Below, piece by piece: positions 36,885-45,800 of a stretch of DNA of 64,000 nucleotides; the first letter of the stretch is position 1; each line of letters starts with the position of its first letter. The translations under genes and the position numbers were made by a program. The DNA lies in contig NZ_QFZK01000001.1 of NCBI RefSeq assembly GCF_003415675.1, forward strand, positions 310,001 to 374,000. Reading direction: 5' to 3'. This DNA comes from Rhodoferax lacus (GTDB lineage: Bacteria > Pseudomonadota > Gammaproteobacteria > Burkholderiales > Burkholderiaceae_C). Below the pieces are notes generated by a model. It had not been told where the DNA came from, ran no database searches, and worked only from the letters and a program-made list of their open reading frames with translations.

Positions 36885-38708
36885 ATGAGCCATAAGCAAA
36901 TCAGAAATATCGCCATCATTGCCCACGTTGACCATGGCAAAACCACCATGGTGGACCAGCTGCTGCGCCAAAGCGGCACCTTTGCCGAGCACGAAAAAGT
37001 GGTCGACACCGTGATGGACAACAACGCCATTGAAAAAGAGCGTGGCATTACCATTCTGGCCAAGAACTGCGCCGTGACCTGGGAAGGCACTCACATCAAC
37101 ATCGTGGACACCCCCGGACACGCCGACTTCGGCGGCGAAGTGGAACGCGCCCTCTCCATGGTGGACGGCGTGGTGCTGCTGATTGACGCGCAAGAAGGCC
37201 CCATGCCCCAGACCCGCTTTGTGACCAAAAAGGCCCTGGCCCTTGGTTTGAAGCCGATCCTGGTGGTCAACAAGGTGGACAAGCCCGGTGCGCGCCCTGA
37301 CTTCGTGGTCAACGCTGCATTTGATCTGTTCGACAAGCTCGGTGCCACCGACGAACAACTCGACTTCCCCGTGGTCTATGCCTCCGGCATCAACGGCTGG
37401 TCCTCGATGGAAGAGGGCGCTCAGGGTGAGCAGTGGGGCCCCGACATGTCGGCCCTGTTCAACACCATTCTGGCCCACGTGCCCGCACAAACCGGTGACC
37501 CCAAGGCACCGCTGCAGCTGCAAATCTCGGCGCTGGACTTCTCCACCTTCGTGGGCCGCATTGGCGTGGGCCGCGTCAGCCAGGGCACCATCAAGCCCAT
37601 GATGGACGTGGTGGTCATGGAAGGTCCGGACGGCAAGCCGGTCAAGGGCCGTATCAACCAGGTCCTGACCTTCCAGGGTCTGGAGCGCGTGCAAGCCACT
37701 GAAGCCGGCCCCGGCGAGATTGTGCTGATCAACGGCCTGACCGACATCGGTATTGGCGTGACTATCACCGACCCTGCCAACCCTGCGCCGCTGCCCATGC
37801 TCAAGGTGGACGAGCCCACCCTGACCATGAACTTCTGCGTCAACACCAGCCCCCTGGCCGGCCGCGAAGGCAAGTACGTGACCAGCCGCCAAATCTGGGA
37901 CCGCCTGCAAAAAGAGCTGCAACACAACGTGGCCCTGCGCGTGAAAGAGACCGACGAAGAAGGCATCTTCGAAGTCATGGGTCGCGGCGAATTGCACCTG
38001 ACCATCCTCTTGGAAAACATGCGCCGCGAAGGCTACGAGATGGCTGTCTCCAAGCCGCGCGTGGTGTTCCGTGATGTCAATGGCGAGAAGCACGAGCCTA
38101 TCGAGTTGGTCACAGCCGACATCGAAGAGCAGCACCAGGGCGGCGTGATGCAAGCCCTGGGCGAGCGCAAGGGCGATCTGGTGAACATGGAGCCGGACGG
38201 ACGTGGCCGTGTGCGCCTGGAGTACCGTATTCCTGCGCGGGGCCTGATTGGCTTCACCAATGAATTTTTGAACTTGACCCGTGGTTCGGGCCTGATCTCC
38301 AACATCTTTGACAGCTACGAGCCGCACAAGGGTGACATTGGTGGGCGCAAGAATGGTGTGCTGATCTCCATGGACGCCGGTGAAATTTTCACCTACGCCC
38401 TGGGCAAGCTGGACGACCGCGGCCGCATGTTTGTGCGCCCCAACGACCCCGTGTACGAAGGCATGATTGTGGGCATCCACAGCCGTGACAACGACCTGGT
38501 GGTCAACGCCACACGTACCAAGCAGCTGACCAACTTCCGCGTGTCCGGCAAGGAAGATGCGATCAAGATCACGCCGCCCATCGACTGCACGCTGGAGTAC
38601 GGTGTGGAATTCATCGAGGATGACGAGCTGGTGGAAATCACGCCCAAGTCCATCCGCCTGCGCAAGCGCCACTTGACCGAGAGCGAACGCAAGCGCGCTG
38701 GCCGTTAA
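36885..38708 (+). CDS. typA: Ribosome-associated GTPase TypA/BipA
   Basis: TypA is an EF-G-like GTPase that supports ribosome assembly and growth under cold and other stress. The 607-residue length is standard. Motifs are clear: [15 protein letters not shown] at residues 12-26, RGITILAK (switch I), [14 protein letters not shown] (G3), and [11 protein letters not shown] (G4). It then has domains II-V and the BipA-specific C-terminal domain from about 480 to the end. It lies 9 bp after truB. The close spacing suggests read-through from the rimP operon. Confidence 0.97.
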   Translation: MSHKQIRNIAIIAHVDHGKTTMVDQLLRQSGTFAEHEKVVDTVMDNNAIEKERGITILAKNCAVTWEGTHINIVDTPGHADFGGEVERALSMVDGVVLLIDAQEGPMPQTRFVTKKALALGLKPILVVNKVDKPGARPDFVVNAAFDLFDKLGATDEQLDFPVVYASGINGWSSMEEGAQGEQWGPDMSALFNTILAHVPAQTGDPKAPLQLQISALDFSTFVGRIGVGRVSQGTIKPMMDVVVMEGPDGKPVKGRINQVLTFQGLERVQATEAGPGEIVLINGLTDIGIGVTITDPANPAPLPMLKVDEPTLTMNFCVNTSPLAGREGKYVTSRQIWDRLQKELQHNVALRVKETDEEGIFEVMGRGELHLTILLENMRREGYEMAVSKPRVVFRDVNGEKHEPIELVTADIEEQHQGGVMQALGERKGDLVNMEPDGRGRVRLEYRIPARGLIGFTNEFLNLTRGSGLISNIFDSYEPHKGDIGGRKNGVLISMDAGEIFTYALGKLDDRGRMFVRPNDPVYEGMIVGIHSRDNDLVVNATRTKQLTNFRVSGKEDAIKITPPIDCTLEYGVEFIEDDELVEITPKSIRLRKRHLTESERKRAGR

Positions 38709-38731
38709 TCCGGCTTCCATCTGGTTACGCC

Positions 38732-39616
38732 TTGAAACTGCGCCACCACCACGCCGTCTGGCTGATGGTGCTGGTGGCACTCCTGTGGTCTACCGCAGGG
38801 GTGGCCACACGCTATCTGGAATACGCGCGCACCTTTGAGGTCACCTTCTGGCGGGCGCTGTTCGCGTCTCTCAGTCTGCTGGTGATCCTGCCCTTCTTCC
38901 AGGGCAGGGCCGTGTTTCAAAAAATACGCCACGCTGGTTGGGCCCTATGGGGCTCGGGCCTGTGCTGGGCCGTCATGTTCACGTCCTATATGGTGGCCTT
39001 CACGCTCACCACCGTGGGCCATGTGCTGGTGACCCTGTCGCTCGGCCCGCTGCTCACAGCCCTGGTGGCCCGCGTGGCCATTGGCTTCCAGGTTCCCCTG
39101 CGGACCTGGGTGGCGATTGTGGTGGCCGGCAGTGGCATGGCCTATATGTTCTCCTCCCAAATGGGCTCGGCCTCGCTGCTGGGCGGCCTGGTGGCCCTGA
39201 CCATACCGATTGCAGCGGCCATCAACTGGACCATCAGCCAGTACGCGCACGACCAGGGCCATGCTCTCGATCTGGTGCCCGCCGTGCTGCTGGGTGCTGT
39301 GCTATCCACATTGGCTACCTGTGTGCTGGCCTATCCCTTCCAGGCAAGCAGGCACGACGTCATGCTACTGGGCTTGCTGGGCGTGTTCCAGTTGGCCATT
39401 CCCTGCGTTCTGTGCATGGTCTGCGCGCGTGTGCTGCATGCGCCGGAGATCTCGCTGCTGCAACTGCTGGAAGTTATTTTCGGCATCTTGCTGGCGTGGT
39501 TGGGGGCAGGGGAGGAGCCAGGCCTGCCGGTGCTGCTGGGCGGCACACTGGTGATTGGTGCGCTGGTCGCCAACGAGTTTTTGGCACAGACAGTCAAGCC
39601 AAGGCGCACTGAATAA
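38732..39616 (+). CDS. EamA/DMT superfamily transporter
   Basis: A 294-residue inner-membrane protein with about ten transmembrane segments arranged as two EamA repeats (roughly 10-140 and 150-285), as in drug/metabolite exporters of the RhaT/YdcZ-like superfamily. The first helix is AVWLMVLVALLWSTAGVATRY with the family-typical Trp-Ser. The start is a TTG at 38732, 23 bp after typA; an ATG 33 bp downstream is possible but would cut the first helix. The substrate is unknown; relatives export amino acids, nucleosides or toxic metabolites. A 204-bp AT-rich regulatory region follows. Confidence 0.85.
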   Translation: MKLRHHHAVWLMVLVALLWSTAGVATRYLEYARTFEVTFWRALFASLSLLVILPFFQGRAVFQKIRHAGWALWGSGLCWAVMFTSYMVAFTLTTVGHVLVTLSLGPLLTALVARVAIGFQVPLRTWVAIVVAGSGMAYMFSSQMGSASLLGGLVALTIPIAAAINWTISQYAHDQGHALDLVPAVLLGAVLSTLATCVLAYPFQASRHDVMLLGLLGVFQLAIPCVLCMVCARVLHAPEISLLQLLEVIFGILLAWLGAGEEPGLPVLLGGTLVIGALVANEFLAQTVKPRRTE

Positions 39617-39624
39617 TCTGTCGC

Positions 39625-39661
39625 GTATGAATGCGAACACAGATAGTCGTTCTGTTCATAC
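39625..39661. repeat. Imperfect inverted repeat after the EamA gene
   Basis: The right arm TCTGTTCATAC has a matching but interrupted left arm GTATGA..GAACA.AGA. It lies 9 nt beyond the EamA stop and ahead of the TTGACA box, so it could be a 3' hairpin of that transcript or an operator for the surface operon. Confidence 0.3.
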
Positions 39662-39672
39662 ATTTCCCTCTC

Positions 39673-39709
39673 TTGACAACTAATTCACTAGTTTTTAAAA
39701 AAATATAAG
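39673..39709 (+). promoter_or_regulatory. Candidate strong promoter of the surface-protein operon
   Basis: A perfect TTGACA (39673-39678) stands in an AT-rich block quite unlike the flanks. At the ideal 17-nt spacing the sequence is TAAAAA (39696-39701), and a better-looking TATAAG lies 25 nt away (39704-39709). The leader to the start codon at 39821 would be about 110 nt. Confidence 0.55.
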
Positions 39710-39746
39710 TGCCAATTTGGCATTGCCACAGCCAGGGCCCGGCTAG

Positions 39747-39770
39747 GATTCGACGAGCGTTGTTCGAATC
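39747..39770. repeat. Inverted repeat GATTCGA...TCGAATC in the leader
   Basis: Perfect 7-bp arms around a 10-nt loop, 51 nt ahead of the giant gene's start. It could be an operator dyad or a leader RNA hairpin. Confidence 0.45.
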
Positions 39771-39790
39771 AAAAATATATTTCGGGGCTG

Positions 39791-39809
39791 CACACATTCA
39801 GGATGTGTG
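39791..39809. repeat. Inverted repeat CACACAT-TCAGG-ATGTGTG next to the start codon
   Basis: A perfect 7-bp stem with a 5-nt loop ends 11 nt before the ATG. The only purine-rich bases that could serve as a ribosome binding site (AGGA) lie in its loop and right arm. No proper Shine-Dalgarno sequence stands at normal spacing, so translation may depend on this hairpin. Confidence 0.45.
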
Positions 39810-39820
39810 AATAAAACTAT

Positions 39821-42800
39821 ATGAATCTAGTAAAAGCGTTGGGTGCGCGGTTTGCGCGCGCAGGGATAGGTGCGTCCACTCTGTCCCTGATGTTGTTGGC
39901 CTCGCCCGCTTGGGCGGCCTTGGGTACATCGGTGACGCTGTCCACTGGATCGCTGACCGATATCTACCCCGGCCAGTCCACAACGCTGCGCATCACACTC
40001 TCCAATAGCAACAGCGGCAGCCCGGTAAGTGCCGTGGCCTTTGCCAATGCCTTGCCCGGCACGCTGAGCAACGGGCTCAAGGTGGCGGGTGTTGCGCTGT
40101 ACAGCTGTGCCGATGGCAATGGTGCAGTCGCCACCTCGGGAACACTCACAGCGGTCACGGGCAGCCAGTCGATAGACCTCAACGGCGCCCGTGTGCCCGC
40201 CAAGGTGGGTACTACCGACGGCAGTTGCGTGATCGATATACCGGTCACGGCCTCCACCAGCACCGGCACGGCCCAAACCTATACCTACGCGATTGCGGGC
40301 GGGGCGGTCACCGGCAACGACGGGGGCAGCGTCAGCAATGTGGGTGCCGTCAGCCAGAGCATCAATGTGCGACTGCTGCAGCCCCTGCGTATTACCAAGG
40401 GCTTTGGCAACAGCACGCTGATCCTGGGCGGTGCCGCCACCACCCTGACGGTAACGGTCACCAACCCGAACCCGGTGGCCATGACCGGTCTGGGCTTTTC
40501 CGACGCCTTTCCTACCCTTGCCAACCCGGCGAACCTGGGTGCGGTAGAGGGCCTGATCAAGGTGGCCAACACACCCAACGCCAGCACCAGCTGCGCAGGC
40601 GGCGCGGCACCTGCGTTTTCACCCGCTCTGGCTGCGGGTGATACGTCTTTTGCCGTCAGCGGCGGCACCATTGCTGCCAACGGCACATGCACCGTGTCCT
40701 TTAATGTAGATGCCAACCACACGGCAGGCGCCTACACGCAGGGCGCCACCAACAGCATCAGCCGCACAACCCAGTTCCAGAACGATGTGGGCTTGCCCGC
40801 ACTTGCCAACGCGACAGCCGGCTTTACGGTGCGCTCGCCTCTGAATGTGTCCAAGTCCGGCCCCGTGTCGCTGGCGGCAGGGCAGAGTGGCACCTTCACC
40901 ATCGTGCTGGGCAACAGTGGCCCCGTGCCGCTGACAGCCACTTTTGATGATGCCCAGATCGACAATGACGCCAGCACCACCCCCCCGGGTCTGAGCGTCA
41001 CCGGCGTGAGCGGCACCAACAGCGCCCTCACCAATGCCTGTGGCGGCACCCTGACCATCACCGGTGCCAATGAGGGCATTCGCCTGGCCGGCGGCCTGAT
41101 TCCGGCTGCTGGCAGTTGCACCATCAGCATTGCGTTCACCGGCGCCTTGCCGGTGGCCAACACGCCCAAGGCCTTTCAAAACGTGCTGGCCACGGGTGCT
41201 GTGGATGTGGGTGATGCCGCCATCGTCAGCCAGCCCGTGAGCGCCACGGTCACCATTTACGACACCTTCAACATCGCCAAGGCCGGCCCTACGCCGTCCA
41301 ACGCCGCAGCCGGCAGCCCGGCCCGGTTCCAGGTGGTGGTGGACAACTGGACAGCCAGTGACATGGCCGATGTGCGCATCAGCGACAGCCTGGCCAACGG
41401 ACTGACCTTTCTCACCGGCGTCATCAACGCGGTGGACTACACGCCCACGGTCAGCGCCGGCTGTGGCAGCGTGAGCACCAGCAGTGCCGTGGGTGACACC
41501 ACCGCCAACCTCACGGTGCAAACCGTGCCGCAACGCACGTCCAGCACCACGGCCGGGCGCTGCACCGTCAGCTTCTGGGCCATGACCGCCACCACCGCCA
41601 GCGTGGGCAGCAGCTACCCCAACCAGCTGGGTGCCAACACGGTTTGCTACCGGCCTGGCGCTGTGGATGTGTGCAACGGCACGCCCTCGAACACCGTCTC
41701 TGGCAACGTGGCCGATGTGATGGCCGTGGCCAAGTCCTTCAGCCCGTCCGGTACCCTCAACGAGGGTGTAACCACCCGCATGACGATCGCCATCAGCAAC
41801 CTGTCGGTGAATGCGCTGAGCAATGTGGCCGTCAGTGACAACCTGCCTCTGGCCGCAGCAGGAGGAGGGCAGATGCGCCTGGCCAACCCCGCCAACGCCG
41901 CCACCACCTGCGGCGGCGGCCCGGTGATCAGCGCGCTGCCTGGCAGCACCTCCCTCCAGATGAATGGCGCTACCGTACCGGCGCGCGCCGGTGGCGGCAC
42001 CGGCGCGGCGGGCTCGTGCAACCTGCAGGTGGACGTGGTGGCCGCAGCAGGCAGCTATACCAACATCGCCTCGGTGACGGGTTCGCAAATTTATGCCAAC
42101 AATGTGCAGGCCAACAACGTCGGCCCCAAGACCGCTACCGCCGCCATCGTCTTCAACTCGGCACTGTGCAGCAGTGGCGCGCCTTGCAGCAAGACCTTCA
42201 ACCCCGCGCAGGTGTCTTCCGGCGCACGCTCCACCGTCAGCATCCACCTGGTCAATGCGGGCTCGCTCGCGCTGACGGGCGTGGCCCTGACCGACCCGCT
42301 GCCTGGTGGCATGCTGGTGGCCACACCGGCCAACGCCTACACCAGCTGCGCAGGCGCCACCGCCATCACGGCCGTAGCCGGCAGCAGCAGCGTGGCCCTG
42401 ACGGGTGCCACCGTGGCTGGCAACGCCAGTTGTGACCTGGTGTTTGATGTCACCGCCACCGGCAGCGCCAACTGGACCAACACCCTGGTGGCCGGCGCCA
42501 TCACCGCCAACGGCGGCGTGTCCAACCAGACTGCCGTGACCGGCGTGTTGAACTACAGCCTGCCCACCAACCTGACCGTGGCCAAGGCCACCAGCCCCAG
42601 CACGCTGACTTTCCCCGGCCAGGTCAGCACGCTGACAATCACCATCAACAACGGCAATACGGCCGTCAGCAACCTGGCGCTGACCGACTACTTCACACTC
42701 AACGGCACCGCAGGCTCCACAGCCAACGGCATGGTGATTGCCTCTACGCCGTCTGCGACCACCACCTGCCCGGGTGGCACGGTCACGGCCGTGGCCGGTG

Positions 42801-45800
42801 CAGCCCAGGTGGCACTCGCAGGTGCGTCCCTGGCGGCCAATGCCTCCTGCAATATCACCGTCAACATCACCTCCACGGCGGTGGGCGGCATCACCAACTT
42901 CATCCCGGCGGCAGCCATACGGACCGACCAGGGCCTGAGCAACAGCGCCCAGGTTTCTACCAGTCTCACCACCCAGAGCAATGTGGGCCTGGCCAAGCAG
43001 TTCACGCCCAAGGTCATCAAGCCGGGCGAACGCTCGCGCCTGCGCATCACCTTCTACAACCCCACGGCGCAGCCGGTCACCCAGCTGTCCCTCACCGACA
43101 ACCTGCCCACCAATATGGTGGTGCCCGCCGGCGCCAACCCGGTCAGCACCTGCACTGGCGCCAGCGTGACCGCGCCCACTGCGGGCAGCGTGCAGGTTGC
43201 CGGGGCCAACATCGTGGCCGCATCCAACGGCATATCGGCCTCGTGCTATGTGGAGATCGATGTGCAGGTCAATCTGGCCGGTGACTATGTCAACACCATT
43301 GCCGCCTCTGCCATCAGTGCTGAAGTCGGCGGTACGCCGGTCACCAATACCCAGCCCGCCAGCGACACCTTGCGCGCCAAGCAGCCGGTGCTGCTGCACA
43401 AGGCCTTCAGCAGCCTCACGCTCGACAGCGGCAACCCCACGCCCTTTACCACCGGCAGCGATACCAAGGCTCCCGGCCAGCTTGCAGTGCTGACCCTGCA
43501 GATCAGCAACCCCAACGCCATGGCACTCAACCAGGCCAGCCTGACGGACACCTTGCCCGCCAACATGGTGCTGGCCGCCGTGCCCAACGCGGCCACCACC
43601 TGCAGCGACGGCGTGGTGCAGGCCACGCCTGCGGGCACCTCGGTGCGCCTGACCGGCGCCACCCTGGCAGCCAACCAGAGCTGCACGCTCAGCGTCAATG
43701 TGCTCAGCAATATTCCTGGCAGCTATACCAACAGCCTGGCCTCCGGAGCCCTCAGCACGTTGGAAGGCGTCACCAATGAAAGTGCCACCAGCGCGCAGCT
43801 GGTGGTCACCACACCGCCTTCGGTAACCAAGCAGTTTGTGCCCAGCGTCATCTCCCCGGGGGCCACGTCCACGCTGACCATCGTCCTGGCCAACCCCAAT
43901 GCCACGGCGGCCAGCCTCAGCGCGGCCTTTACCGACACCTTGCCCACCGCGCCCGACACCTTGGTGGTTGCGGCCACACCCAATGTGCAAACCACCTGCC
44001 CGGGCACTGTCACAGCCACCGCGCTGTCGGGCACGGTGCGCTACGCCAGCGGATCCCTGGTTCCGGCCGGTGGTTGCAGCATCAGCGTGGACATCACCGG
44101 CACAACGCCGGGCAACTACAACAACAACATCCCGGCCGGCAGCCTGCTCACCAACTTTGGCAGCAACCAGCAGGCCGCGAATGCGCCCCTGGTTGTCAGT
44201 ACCCTGGGCTACATTTCTGGCCACGTGTTCCAGGACAACAACCTGGTGCCCAACGGCAGCTACGAGCCGCTGGTGGATACACCGATTGCCGGTGTGGCCA
44301 TCGCGCTGCACGACGGCAGTAGCTGTGCCGCGCCCCTGCTGGTTCTGCCGGGCCTGACAAACCCCGTCACCACGGACACGCTGGGCAACTACCTGTTTGC
44401 CGGTCTGCAGGCCGGAACCTATTCCGTGTGTGAACCCACGCAACCCGCAGGCACCACCAACGGCATCACTACGGCGGGCAGCATCACGCCAGTGGCTGGC
44501 AGCGGCGGCACGCCCGGCACAGGCAGCAACCCCACGGCGACCAGCAGCCAGATTGCCAATGTGGTCCTGGGCAGCGGCGGCGTTGGGCTGGTCAGCGGCA
44601 GCGCCAACAACAATTTCGCCGAGATCGTGCCCTCCAGCATCAGCGGCACGGTTTACCTGGATCTGAACAACAACGGCCTGCAGGACGGCGCTGAAGGCGG
44701 CCTCTCTGGTGTGCCGGTAGACCTGCTCGATGGCGGCGGCGTGCTCATCACCAGCACCACCACCGATGCGGCCGGCCACTACAGCTTTGGCAACCTGCAG
44801 CCTGGCAGCTACGCGGTGCGCGAGCCCACCCAGCCCGCTGGCACGTCCAACGGCATCACCAGCGCAGGCGCGGTGGGCAACGGCGGCACGGCGGGCGCAG
44901 CGACAACGCTGACCACGCTGCCCAGCCGCATCGGCAGCATCGTGCTGCCGCCCAACACCGTGGCCAGCGGCAACAACTTTGCCGAGATACCCAATGGCCG
45001 CAGCGTATCGGGCACGGCGTTTCTGGACTTCAACAACAACGGCCTGCAAGACGGTGCTGACTACGGACTGGGCGGCCTGAGCGTGACCCTGAGCGGGCTG
45101 GACACCAACGGCAACACGGTAAGCCGCAGCACCACCACCGCTGCCGATGGCCGCTACAGCTTTGGCACCCTGCCCGAAGCAAACAGCAGCGGCTACACCA
45201 TCAGCCAGTCCGAGCAACCCACGGGTACGGCCAACGGCATCAGCACGGCAGGCAGCACCGGCGGCAGCGCCACGGCTGCGGCCGTGGTGCCTGCCAGCAT
45301 TGCCGGTGTGGGGCTGTCAGGCGCCAACACCGTGTCGGCCAACAACAACTTCGCCAAGGTGCCCAGCCCGGCGCCTGACCTGAGCATCGGCAAGACGCAC
45401 AGTCCCTCCAGCTTTGCCGCGGGCAGCTCCACCGGCTACTACACACTGGCCCCGCGCAACGTGGGGCCGCTGCCCACCACTGCCGCCATCACCGTCACAG
45501 ACACACTGCCCACGGGCATGACGCTGGCGCAAGCCCCCTCTGGCACAGGCTGGGCCTGCAGCGGCGCGCCGGGAGATTCCAGCTTCAGCTGCAGCACCAG
45601 CGCGGTAATTGCCGCCAACAGCAGCGGCCAACCTATCCAGGCCCGCGTGGCCGTGGCCAGTGGGCTGGAAGGCCAGATCCTGACCAACACCGCCGTCATC
45701 TCCGGCGGTGGTGAGCCCGCCGTCCTCAGCGGCAACAACAGCGCCAGCGACGCGGCTGCCATTGCCACCTCGGCCGCCGTCAGCGGCCACGTGTGGCTGG

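Noticed and set aside
39900..44205. Regularly spaced repeats suggesting a CRISPR array or satellite
   Set aside because: The units are 380-470 bp, diverged and in frame, and encode a beta-domain with cysteines. They are protein modules, not CRISPR repeats.
40619..45217. A 1532-codon open frame on the minus strand, opposite the giant surface gene
   Set aside because: It mirrors the giant gene throughout, is His/Gln/Arg-rich with no recognisable domain, and is expected from high-GC codon bias on the opposite strand. The other long minus-strand frames at about 4943-7468, 7496-9187, 48576-50954 and 59333-62764 were rejected for the same reason.
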